Shown here: in pieces, positions 31,287-38,936 of the stretch
Numbering within the stretch: the first letter of the stretch is position 1
How the letters are laid out: every line of letters begins with the position of its first letter
NCBI GenBank assembly: GCA_035549195.1
Contig: DASZRK010000002.1
Coordinates: 62,001 to 126,000, forward strand
DNA: 64,000 nucleotides
From: a bacterium
GTDB lineage: Bacteria > Oederibacteriota > Muellerivitia > Muellerivitales > Muellerivitaceae
Reading direction: 5' to 3'
Notes under the pieces: generated by a model
Seen by the model: the letters and a program-made list of their open reading frames with translations, nothing else
What the model was told of the DNA's origin: nothing
The model's database searches: none
Position numbers and translations under genes: made by a program

Positions 31287-32636
31287 CTATTTCCTTCCTT
31301 TGGGTCTAGCGGGAACCCCGACGACCGTCGTGCCCGCCCGGACGTCCCGGGTCACCACGGCGCCCGCGCCGATCACGGCCTTGGCGCCGACCTTGACGGG
31401 GGCCACCAGGGTCGAGTTGCTTCCCAGGAAGGCGCCGTCGCCGACCGAACTCCCGTGCTTCTTCTTGCCGTCGAAGTTGGCGAAGACGCATCCCGCGCCC
31501 ACGTTCACGTTCTTGCCCAGTTGGGCGTCCCCCACGTAGGAGAAATGCCCGCATTTGGTGCCGGCGCCGAGCTTGGAGTTCTTGATCTCGGCGTTGGTCC
31601 CCACGTGCACGTACTTGTCCAAGACCGACCCGCCCCGCACATGGGCGAAGGGCCCGGCGTCGCAACCATCCCCCAGGTCGCTATCCGTCACCCGGGAATG
31701 GCGCACGACCACCCCGTCCCCCAGGCGCGAGCCGTGGATCACGCTTCCCGCCTCGATCTTGCAATCCTCCCCGATCTCGGTGGCGCCCAGGAGCTGGACA
31801 TTCCCCTCGATGAGGCTGTCCCGGCCGATGGCCACCTTGGGGCCGATCTCCACCGATCCGGGGTCCAGGAAGGTCACCCCTTCGCGCTGGTGGTGCTCCA
31901 CCCGGCGCAGGTTCCAGAGCCGGTGGGCCTGGGCCAACTGCTGGCGGTTGTTGATGCCCAGCACCTCGGATCGGTCCGGGACCATCAGGGCGTGGACCTT
32001 GCCGCCCTTCGAAAGGATGAGGGGGATGGCGTCGGGCAGGTAGAGTTCCTTGGGGCCCTTCGGCGATCCGATCCCGGCCAAGGCCTCCGCCAGGGCGGGA
32101 GCGGAGAAGAAATAGACACCGCCGTTGATCTCATTGAGATGTTTCTCGAACTGAGTGGCGTCCTTCTCCTCCACGATGCGCTCCACTTCCCCATCCGTCC
32201 CGCGCACGATGCGGCCATAACCGAAGGGGTCCTCCACCCGCGCGGTCAAAAGGGTGGCGGAAGAGCGTTGGAGCAGGTGGAACTGGCGCAGGGCCTGGAC
32301 GGTCTGGGGACGCACCAGGCAGGCGTCGGCGTAATGGACGAGGATGTTCCCCTTGAAGCCCTTCAGTTTGGGGAGCACCTGGGCCACCGCGTGGGCGGTC
32401 CCCTTGCGGTCCTTTTGGATGACGGGAACGGCCCTTTTTTCCACCGCCGCCGCCACGGGGCTTTTGGCGTCGCCCACCACCACGAAGATCCGCTCGGGCA
32501 GGAGGGACTCGGCGTTCCCAAGGGCATATTCGATCATGGGCTGACCCGCGATGGGATGCAGGACCTTGGGGGTCTTGGACCCCATCCGGGTGCTGTCTCC
32601 GGCGGCCAGAAGGATGGCGATCGTGGGCGTAGGCAA
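31287..32636 (-). CDS. glmU: Bifunctional GlmU (GlcNAc-1-P uridyltransferase/acetyltransferase)
   Basis: I choose TTG 32636 as start because a perfect GGAGGG lies five bases upstream and the product (449 aa) begins PTPTIAILLAAGDSTRMGSK, the normal N-terminus. An ATG at 32687 has no good ribosome site. The N-terminal pyrophosphorylase domain (1-230) has the LAAG...TRM...PKVLH signature; YADACL replaces the usual GDVPL-like motif. The C-terminal half is a left-handed hexapeptide-repeat helix (IGPKVAIGRDSLIEGNVQLL onward). It makes UDP-GlcNAc for peptidoglycan and lipid A. Confidence 0.93.
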   Translation of the reverse strand: MPTPTIAILLAAGDSTRMGSKTPKVLHPIAGQPMIEYALGNAESLLPERIFVVVGDAKSPVAAAVEKRAVPVIQKDRKGTAHAVAQVLPKLKGFKGNILVHYADACLVRPQTVQALRQFHLLQRSSATLLTARVEDPFGYGRIVRGTDGEVERIVEEKDATQFEKHLNEINGGVYFFSAPALAEALAGIGSPKGPKELYLPDAIPLILSKGGKVHALMVPDRSEVLGINNRQQLAQAHRLWNLRRVEHHQREGVTFLDPGSVEIGPKVAIGRDSLIEGNVQLLGATEIGEDCKIEAGSVIHGSRLGDGVVVRHSRVTDSDLGDGCDAGPFAHVRGGSVLDKYVHVGTNAEIKNSKLGAGTKCGHFSYVGDAQLGKNVNVGAGCVFANFDGKKKHGSSVGDGAFLGSNSTLVAPVKVGAKAVIGAGAVVTRDVRAGTTVVGVPARPKGRK

Positions 32637-32727
32637 GGGGACCCTCCAACGGTCTAGTTTCAACGCCCCATCATAACGCAAAGACATCGACCGGACCTGT
32701 CCGAGCTCATGGAAGGAAGGGGAAATT

Positions 32728-34722
32728 TCAGCGGGCCGGCCTGTCCCGAAGGAGGAAAACGGCGCTTTTTCCATCGACGTAAAGGGGCTGTAACCACCGG
32801 TCCTTGAAGGCCGCCCAATTCCCGAAGGGTTCGCCGGTGGCCGAATAAGGGAACCGGTCCCCGAACAAACGGGTCCCCTCGGTCCCCGAGACCACCAGGG
32901 CGTCGATGCCCATCTCCCGCAGGGTGCGCCGCATCCCATCCGGGTCCAGGCCCGAGAGGAGTTCGGGGACCTGGGGGTCGAAAAAGCTGTTGGTCACGAC
33001 CTCGCCGGGGTAATAAAGCCCGCGGGCATCCCCGACGACCAGGGACCGTCCGCCCGCGGGCAGGACCCGGGCCGCCGCTTGGGCCAACGAAAAATAGGAA
33101 TCGGTCTGGGGACTTTGGGCCAGATAGTCCCTTTGGCTTTCCGCGCCCGACCAGACCCGGTCGATCCGGTAATAGTGGAAGGCCAGACGGCCCAAGGAAA
33201 GGAAGGACAGGACCCCGAAGACCCCCAGGACGCAGACCGCCCAACGGCGCCATCCCGGCGTCCGGACCTGGCCCAGCCCCATTCCCGCCGCGATCAAGAG
33301 GACCCCGAAAGCGGGGATCACCAACCGGGGTTGGTGGGAAAGTCCGAACCCGGCCAAAAGCCAAACGCCCCCCAGGGCCCCAAGGAACTTCGCGGGACCC
33401 GGAAGGCCCCTCCAAAAGAAAAGAAGGGGAAGGAGTCCCAGCACCAAGGGGGCCGTGGTCCGGTCCAGGTCCCGGGTCAGGACCCTTTGGAGCCAAGCGG
33501 TGAAGGAGGGATGACCGATCCAGGAAGCCTCGTGATCGGACAAAAGGGAGGCCAGGGAGGCGGGCGGCAGGGATCCCCCCCAACCCAGGAAGGGATAGGG
33601 GTACAGAGGATCCGCCCGAAGGGCCAGGTTCCTCATCAGCCAGGGTGCCAGGAGAAGGAACGCGACCGAACCGATCAGGATCCAACGCCGCCCCTGGCCG
33701 CGCCGGAGGGCCCAGGACCCTCCCAGGGCTAGGAGGATCCCCAGTCCGGCGGTGAACTTGACCGAAAGGGCGGCGCCGGCGAAACATCCCGCGCACAAAG
33801 CCCATCCCGCCCCCCTTTTTTGCGTGGAACGCCCAAGGGACAGGAGAAAGAGGAAAAGGAAAAAGGCCAGCAGCACATCCACCTGGCTGGTCCAGACCGT
33901 CGCGTTGAAAAGGGGCACGGTCATCACCATGGCCCAAGTGGCCGCGCCCGCCCAAGCTCCCGCTTCCTCGGCGGCCCAAAGCCCCGCCACCCAGGCGGTC
34001 AGGACCAGTCCTCCCACGTTCAACAACTTGGCCCCTTCGCTTCCCCCGAAAAGGAAACCATTGAGAAGGACCATCTCGCCCCCGAAGGGGTAATAGGTAT
34101 AGAGGTTGGTGGGCAGGTCCACGAGGGTGTGGCGGTCCAGCCAGGCCTGGAGGGTGGAAAGGTGATAGACCAACCCGTCATAAAAGACGTCGGGCGCGGA
34201 CCCCATCATCAGGCTGAGGACCCCGAAAAGGCCCCCCAAGAGGAGGAACCCTTTCGTCCCTCGTTCCTGCTCCCCCCATGCATCGGCCCAAGTGAACCGC
34301 TCGGCCCGCAGTTCCACCAGGGCCCCAAGGGAAAGACCCACCAGGACCAGTTTCAGCAAACCCGGATACCAAAGACCATTGAGCCCCAAGGCGGTCCAAG
34401 CGATCCCCAGTCCTAAGGCGCCCAGCCCCAAGGCCAGGGGCCCCCGGAAAGGTCCGGGATCAAGGCCCATCCAGGCGAGAAGCCGGGCTCCGGAAGCGTA
34501 AAAGACCAGGCCGATTAGGAACACGCCCAGGAGGTTCTTCAGGAACAGGATCCAGGTCCCGAAGAATTTTTCGGCCTGGAAGGAGGACAGGTCCCGGGGC
34601 AAGGACCCCAGGAAGGACAGGTCCAAGGCCCCGGGGAGCGGGAAATAGTGGACGAAAACCAGGGCCGACCAAACCGAGGCGGCGGCCCAAAAGACCTTCC
34701 CGGCGTTGGAGGGGGCTTTCAC
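32728..34722 (-). CDS. GT-C-type membrane glycosyltransferase-like protein
   Basis: A 664-residue protein starting at GTG 34722 with about a dozen membrane helices and a soluble C-terminal part of about 160 residues. The first large outer loop has DVFYDGLVYHLSTLQAWL, where GT-C enzymes place a catalytic Asp, followed by YTYYPFGGEMVL. This fits the ArnT/PMT (GT39 or GT83-like) superfamily that transfers sugars from polyprenyl-phosphate donors. The specific donor and acceptor are unknown. The serine hydrolase gene upstream ends 7 bp away, so the two are likely co-transcribed. Confidence 0.82.
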   Translation of the reverse strand: MKAPSNAGKVFWAAASVWSALVFVHYFPLPGALDLSFLGSLPRDLSSFQAEKFFGTWILFLKNLLGVFLIGLVFYASGARLLAWMGLDPGPFRGPLALGLGALGLGIAWTALGLNGLWYPGLLKLVLVGLSLGALVELRAERFTWADAWGEQERGTKGFLLLGGLFGVLSLMMGSAPDVFYDGLVYHLSTLQAWLDRHTLVDLPTNLYTYYPFGGEMVLLNGFLFGGSEGAKLLNVGGLVLTAWVAGLWAAEEAGAWAGAATWAMVMTVPLFNATVWTSQVDVLLAFFLFLFLLSLGRSTQKRGAGWALCAGCFAGAALSVKFTAGLGILLALGGSWALRRGQGRRWILIGSVAFLLLAPWLMRNLALRADPLYPYPFLGWGGSLPPASLASLLSDHEASWIGHPSFTAWLQRVLTRDLDRTTAPLVLGLLPLLFFWRGLPGPAKFLGALGGVWLLAGFGLSHQPRLVIPAFGVLLIAAGMGLGQVRTPGWRRWAVCVLGVFGVLSFLSLGRLAFHYYRIDRVWSGAESQRDYLAQSPQTDSYFSLAQAAARVLPAGGRSLVVGDARGLYYPGEVVTNSFFDPQVPELLSGLDPDGMRRTLREMGIDALVVSGTEGTRLFGDRFPYSATGEPFGNWAAFKDRWLQPLYVDGKSAVFLLRDRPAR

Positions 34723-34729
34723 GGTCCTA

Positions 34730-36274
34730 TCACTTCCCTTTTTTCAGCGGGCTTCGGGTCTTCTTATGGGACCCCTCCAGGATATCAAAGGTCCGCTTGA
34801 AGAGGTCCCAACAACGGCGGGACGCGCGGCTGTCCTTCGCGTCCCCACCCGTCATCACCACGACCACCCCACCGTCGGGAACGATGAAGATATATTGCCC
34901 CCCCACACCCCAGGCCTCGACGACCCGCCGGGTGCGCCCATGCGCGATGACGTTCCGTTCCCACCAAAGGTAGCCGTAATCGAGGCCCTTTCCCAGGGCA
35001 TCCTTCACCTGCGGCGAGGTGCTTTTTTCGATCCATTCCTTCGGGACGACCACTTGGCCCTGCCATTCCCCCTTTTGGAGGACCAACAGACCGATCTTGG
35101 CCATGTCCCGGGGCGTCAGGGAAAGGCCGAAGGCGGGGGAGTGGGCCCCCTGGGGCCCTTCCCACCAGGTGGGGGCTTGGATCCCCAGCGGATCGAAAAG
35201 GTCCTTTTGGGCGAGGGCCAGGAGCGGCAGCTTGCTTTGCTTTTGCAGCGCCTCGGCCAGGATGGAAAGGCAGGCGCCGCAATAGGCGAAATGTTTCCCA
35301 GGCTCCCGGGTCATGGGAAGGGAAAGGGCGAAGGAACCCCAGTCGGACGAAGCCACCATGGGCCAGGAGCAGCCCTTGCCCCGGGACAGGTCATCGCAAT
35401 CGATCCCGGAGGTCATGGTGAGCAGGTCCTTCACCGTGACCTTTCCCTTGCGGGCATCCCCGGACACCGGAGGCCCGGGGAACAGGTCCTGGAGCTTATC
35501 GTCCGGATCCAGCCAACCCTTCTCCACCGCGTCCCCCACCAATAAGGAGAAGATGCTCTTGGTGACCGACTGGACCGGATGGGGGTCCCGGGGGCCATAG
35601 CCGTAGAAATACTCCTCGAGCAGGAGCTTGCCGTCGTTAAGGACCAGAAGGCTATGCAGGTGCCTGTATTTCCCATGGAGGGCCCCCTGGACCAGGGCCT
35701 GGAAGCGGCGTAAACGGGCTGGATCCTCCTTCAGGTCCCCGGGGACAAGACCGTCCCCCAGGTCCTGGGGCGGGATATAGGAATAGCTTTTGTCCGCCCG
35801 GGGCCTCAAGCGGTCGCTCCCCCGGGTGAGGGTGATGGGATAGGAAACGCCCTCCCCCATCAGGCTTTGCTTGCCGTCCTTCCCCGCCCCCTGGGTGAAG
35901 GTCCCGGTCATCACCGGACAGCGGGGGAAATAATCCAGGTGGATCGTCCCGCCCCCCGGCGTCACGCCATCCAGCGCCCCGTCCCCGGCCCCGAAGGAGA
36001 CCAGTTCGTTATAGATGCCGTCGTCCAGGTTGTTGTAATAGCCGAAATCCTCCCAGAACTGGAAGGCCACCTGGAACCGGTGGGATCCGGAGCCGAAGGT
36101 TCCCTGCCAATCGCCGCCCCAGGGTTCGTCGATCGAATCGGCCCATCCAGGACCCACGGCGCAGGCAGCGATCAAGGTGAGGAGGAAGGTCCGGACCAGG
36201 TTCAGAACCGGACCCCCACGGAGAACCGGGACTCCGCCGGGCCCCAAGCCAATTGGAGGGGCGTCCATTCCCAC
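34730..36274 (-). CDS. Serine hydrolase, class C beta-lactamase/6-aminohexanoate hydrolase type
   Basis: The active-site SxxK is S-V-T-K in VQSVTKSIFSLLVGD; a later FAYCGACLSIL occupies the YxN position in the form seen in NylB-like hydrolases, and GVGGQYIFIVPDGG matches the third motif. The signal peptide NLVRTFLLTLIAACAV begins at residue 25 when the frame is read from ATG 36274. A CTG at 36205, overlapping the upstream stop codon (CTGA) with GGGGGT before it, would give a normal signal peptide, so the true start may be non-canonical. Residues 60-150 form an extra N-terminal beta domain. Confidence 0.8.
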   Translation of the reverse strand: MGMDAPPIGLGPGGVPVLRGGPVLNLVRTFLLTLIAACAVGPGWADSIDEPWGGDWQGTFGSGSHRFQVAFQFWEDFGYYNNLDDGIYNELVSFGAGDGALDGVTPGGGTIHLDYFPRCPVMTGTFTQGAGKDGKQSLMGEGVSYPITLTRGSDRLRPRADKSYSYIPPQDLGDGLVPGDLKEDPARLRRFQALVQGALHGKYRHLHSLLVLNDGKLLLEEYFYGYGPRDPHPVQSVTKSIFSLLVGDAVEKGWLDPDDKLQDLFPGPPVSGDARKGKVTVKDLLTMTSGIDCDDLSRGKGCSWPMVASSDWGSFALSLPMTREPGKHFAYCGACLSILAEALQKQSKLPLLALAQKDLFDPLGIQAPTWWEGPQGAHSPAFGLSLTPRDMAKIGLLVLQKGEWQGQVVVPKEWIEKSTSPQVKDALGKGLDYGYLWWERNVIAHGRTRRVVEAWGVGGQYIFIVPDGGVVVVMTGGDAKDSRASRRCWDLFKRTFDILEGSHKKTRSPLKKGK

Positions 36275-36762
36275 GCTTCGCCCTTTCGGGAGCGCAGGAC
36301 CTGGTTGTAGCGCTGGACGGCGTTGAATTTCCGGGCCTCCGAGTTGGTGTCAAAGAGGCTCCCCAGTCCCCAGACCAACTGGGCCACGGTGAAGCCCGTG
36401 AAGACCCGGTCCGCCCAATCCACGTTCAAAAGCGGCGTGGGCCGGAAGAAAAGGGCGATGTCGCATCCCGTGAGCAGGCCCGCGGCGAAGACCGTCTCCC
36501 CCACCACCTGGCATTGGCCGGCCTCGCGGATGAGCCGGGAGGCCTCCGCGTCCCCCAGGGGATAGATGACGGACTTGAAATCCTCCATGTCCCGAAGGGA
36601 CCGCCCCTGGAGGGTGTATTCCATTTTTCCGCCCAGGACGCCGAAGAGACCCAACCCCATCCGGCTTTCGATGGGCTGGTCCCCCGGCAAGGCCGGGACC
36701 CGACCCCAAACTTGGGGGATGAAAGGACCTAGGAAAAATAATGCGGCAAGGAGGGGACGCAT
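36202..36762 (-). CDS. Exported hypothetical protein (186 aa)
   Basis: A signal peptide (PLLAALFFLGPFIPQVWG) starts the protein. The mature part has FGVLGGKMEYTLQGRSL, a probable internal hydrophobic helix (VFAAGLLTGCDIALFF) and a basic end. No family is recognised. Its 3' end overlaps the following serine hydrolase frame and is joined to it by a CTGA overlap, suggesting coupled translation. The upstream gene 36789 is 27 bp away. Confidence 0.7.
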   Translation of the reverse strand: MRPLLAALFFLGPFIPQVWGRVPALPGDQPIESRMGLGLFGVLGGKMEYTLQGRSLRDMEDFKSVIYPLGDAEASRLIREAGQCQVVGETVFAAGLLTGCDIALFFRPTPLLNVDWADRVFTGFTVAQLVWGLGSLFDTNSEARKFNAVQRYNQVLRSRKGEAWEWTPLQLAWGPAESRFSVGVRF

Positions 36763-36788
36763 GGCCCTACTTTAAAGGGGAGGAGCCC

Positions 36789-37151
36789 TCAAGCGCCAGT
36801 TGGATGGGAGTCAAAAAAGTCAGGGGACCAGGTCCGGACCATGGAAAGCCAAGCGTCCATCTTCTGGAAACGCTCCTCCCCAGAGAACCAACGGACCGGC
36901 CGCCCGTGATGGAAGAGCACCAAGGTCGGGTCTTCCTGGAACCAGGGGGCCGGCGCGTCGTTGAAGACCGCGCCCAGGTCCAGGATCCCCACGGCGATCT
37001 CCCTGTCGAAAGAGAAGGCCAACGGTAGGAGTTCCTTGGACGTCCGGGAGGCATCGCTTCCCGGGGCCAGCAGTTCCGCGACGACCAGGCCTTTCCCTGG
37101 GCGGGACCATTCGGACCAATTGTCGGCCGTAAAGGCGCGAAGGGCGGCCAT
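36789..37151 (-). CDS. Thioredoxin-fold protein lacking the CxxC motif
   Basis: The start at ATG 37151 is chosen because it begins the recognisable fold; a longer frame is Pro/Arg-rich and lacks homology. The 120-residue protein follows the thioredoxin pattern: strand LVVAELLAPG, then SDASRTSKELLPLA where WCGPC would be, strand IAVGILDLGAVF, the cis-Pro segment DPTLVLFHHGRPV and a terminal helix. Both redox cysteines are absent, so it cannot act as a disulfide oxidoreductase. It may be a chaperone-like or binding member. Confidence 0.75.
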   Translation of the reverse strand: MAALRAFTADNWSEWSRPGKGLVVAELLAPGSDASRTSKELLPLAFSFDREIAVGILDLGAVFNDAPAPWFQEDPTLVLFHHGRPVRWFSGEERFQKMDAWLSMVRTWSPDFFDSHPTGA

Positions 37152-37153
37152 GG

Positions 37154-37324
37154 TCAACCTGCCTTCGGGACCGTGAGGAAGGGCGCCTGGAAAGCCCGGA
37201 TCGCCTTCACGAAAAGGGGATTGGCGCCGCCCGGCGGGACGGCCCGCAGGAGCCTCCGCGCGGGGACTTTCCGGGGCCTGGGGTCCCGGGTGGAGCGGGT
37301 GGGAACGGCCGGAAAGGGGGTCAT
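37154..37324 (-). CDS. Possible small Pro/Arg-rich protein (56 aa)
   Basis: ATG at 37324 overlaps the stop of the Crp/Fnr-like gene (ATGA), with AGGAGG seven bases upstream inside that gene. The stop TGA lies two bases before the ATG of the thioredoxin-like gene. The peptide is basic and Pro-rich (TRDPRPRKVPARRLLRAV), with the C-terminal half more hydrophobic. The coupling on both sides argues for real translation; the sequence itself has no recognised feature. Confidence 0.45.
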   Translation of the reverse strand: MTPFPAVPTRSTRDPRPRKVPARRLLRAVPPGGANPLFVKAIRAFQAPFLTVPKAG

Positions 37325-38028
37325 TCCCCATCCTCCTCTTCCATCCGGTCGATGATCTTTTGCATGTCGCGGATGAGGATGCGGCCGCGGGTGCAGGCGA
37401 CCAATCCGGCGGCTTCCAGCTTGGTGAAGGTCCGGATGCAGGTCTCCACCACGGTCCCCGCCATTTCGGCGATCTCCCGGCGGGTCAGGGGGATGGTGTT
37501 CCCGAATTGGTCCGCCAGGGTGGCCAGGACGTGCAGGATGCGCTTCTCCACCGACTCCTGCTCGAAGGTCTGGGTCTCCTTGGAGCGGCTCAACCTTTGG
37601 GAAAGCTGGTCCGCGACCGCCAGGGTCACCGAGGGATGGCGGCCCAGGATCCCGATGAAATCGGCCCGGGGGATGGAAAGGACGGTGACGTCGGTCTCGG
37701 CCACGCTATGGCAGGGATAGGTGCCCCCGCCCAGGGAACAGCAGGACCCGAACATGGACTTGGGGCCCACCATGCAGAGGGTCTGACACCGGCCGTTGGG
37801 GCTGCAAGCCTGGGCCTTGACGTGGCCCTCCTTCACGAACCAGACCTGGTCCGCCGGGTCCCCGTCCAGGAAAAGGGTGTCCCCCTTCTTGAAGCGGCGC
37901 TCGATCATCTTTTTTTCCAGCTCGGACTGTTGGGCGAAAGGCAGGCTCTTGAAGATGTCCAGGAAGGGGGCTTGCGTCCTCCCCGGGACGGCCATCGGGT
38001 TCGGCCGGATCTTGGAATAGGTCAGCAT
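37321..38028 (-). CDS. Crp/Fnr-family transcription regulator with cysteine cluster
   Basis: ATG 38028 has AGGAGG five bases upstream; the GTG just before it is too close. The N-terminal cyclic-nucleotide-type beta roll (about 25-140) contains six cysteines, C75, C81, C85, C96, C97 and C106, in QACSPNGRCQTLC and FGSCCSLGGGTYPC. The C-terminal helix-turn-helix (LTRREIAEMAGTVVETCIRTF) is typical of the Fnr side of the family. The cysteines do not match the classical Fnr N-terminal cluster but could bind an iron-sulfur cluster, heme or NO. It is downstream of a receiver protein. Confidence 0.88.
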   Translation of the reverse strand: MLTYSKIRPNPMAVPGRTQAPFLDIFKSLPFAQQSELEKKMIERRFKKGDTLFLDGDPADQVWFVKEGHVKAQACSPNGRCQTLCMVGPKSMFGSCCSLGGGTYPCHSVAETDVTVLSIPRADFIGILGRHPSVTLAVADQLSQRLSRSKETQTFEQESVEKRILHVLATLADQFGNTIPLTRREIAEMAGTVVETCIRTFTKLEAAGLVACTRGRILIRDMQKIIDRMEEEDGE

Positions 38029-38090
38029 CACTTCCTCCTTAATGGAACGGCTCTAGGCTTCGGGCCCAAGGCCCTTGGCCGGGTGAACGT

Positions 38091-38471
38091 CTAATCCTTT
38101 GCGCCCCTCAAATATCCCGCCACGATGCCCGGAAGGGCCTGGGTATCGATGGGTTTGCTCAGGTACCCGTCGCATCCGGCGGCCATGGCCTTCTGCTCGT
38201 CCCCCTTCTGGTCGTAGGAGGTGATCATGATCACGATCGCATCCTTCGAGCGGGGGTCGGCCTTCAGGCGCCGGGTCAATTCCAGGCCGTCGACCCCGGG
38301 GAGCTGGAAATCCATGAGGATCAGGCGGGGCCGGAACCCCTCCAGGACCCGGAAAGCCTCTTCGGCGCCCTGGGCGGTGTGGACCTGGTAATGCTCCACT
38401 TCCAAAAGGAGCTTGGCCAGCTTCAGGTTCAGGGGGTTGTCATCGATGATCAAAATGGGTTCTTCGGACAT
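38091..38471 (-). CDS. Single-domain CheY-like response regulator
   Basis: ATG at 38471 (GGAAGG upstream) gives a 126-residue receiver domain. Seen: acidic pair in ILIIDDN, phospho-acceptor D54 in LILMDFQLPG, switch region ITSYDQKGDEQKAMAAGCDGYLSKPID with the conserved Lys. There is no output domain, so it must act by protein contact or as a phosphorelay intermediate. It is closely similar to the receiver at 40458, especially in GCDGYxSKPxD, indicating a local duplication. It is separated from the NtrC-type gene by the 38.6-38.9 kb repeats. Confidence 0.93.
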   Translation of the reverse strand: MSEEPILIIDDNPLNLKLAKLLLEVEHYQVHTAQGAEEAFRVLEGFRPRLILMDFQLPGVDGLELTRRLKADPRSKDAIVIMITSYDQKGDEQKAMAAGCDGYLSKPIDTQALPGIVAGYLRGAKD

Positions 38472-38628
38472 GGTGCCTTCCCCGGTCGGATTTGACCTAA
38501 AGAAAGGCAACTGTGATGCCAGTCATAGAAGGGGAAAAACCGGGGAAAAAGGGGTGATCGGAGCGGAGGATCGGATGAAAAAGGGGGATTATGGCATGGG
38601 CGCCATAGTGGAGGAGCCAGAGCCCATC

Positions 38629-38768
38629 GGAACCACAGAGGGCACAGAGGTCACAGAGAAAATCATTCTTGCTTTTGACTTTTTCCGTCCTACAAAAGAC
38701 GGCCGTCTCCGTGCACCCCGTGCGCCGCCGAAGGCGGCCTGTGGTTCAAATGGGCTAGCTTTTCGACC
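38629..38768. repeat. Palindromic CACAGAG-type repeat, tandem copy 6
   Basis: The gap 38472-38931 has no supported gene; it holds this and the next copy. Left arm GGAACCACAGAGGGCACAGA; right arm CCGTCTCCGTGCACCCCGTG, interrupted by a small hairpin CGCCGCCGAAGGCGGC, then CTGTGGTTC. The centre AAATCATTCTTGCTTTTG is shared with the next copy. Confidence 0.9.
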
Positions 38769-38800
38769 AAAAGTCGTATTTTTGGGACTTCATGAAGTCG

Positions 38801-38936
38801 GAACCACAGAGGTCACAGAGGGCACAGAGAAAATCATTCTTGCTTTTGGCTTTTTCCGTCTTCCAAAAGACGGCCGTCTCCGTGCTCTCCGTGCGCCGCC
38901 GAAGGCGGCCTGTGGTTCAAATGGGCTAGCTTTACG
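38801..38936. repeat. Palindromic CACAGAG-type repeat, tandem copy 7
   Basis: Nearly identical to the preceding copy, 171 bp further on, including centre, inner hairpin and the 3' flank AAATGGGCTAGCTTT. In the arms, GGC and GTC units are swapped. It ends inside the last codons of the NtrC-type gene. Confidence 0.9.

Noticed and set aside
32637-32939. N-terminal extension of GlmU up to 32939 or an ATG start at 32687
   Set aside because: The extension is antisense-like and overlaps the preceding gene, and ATG 32687 lacks a ribosome site. TTG 32636 has a perfect GGAGGG and the family N-terminus.
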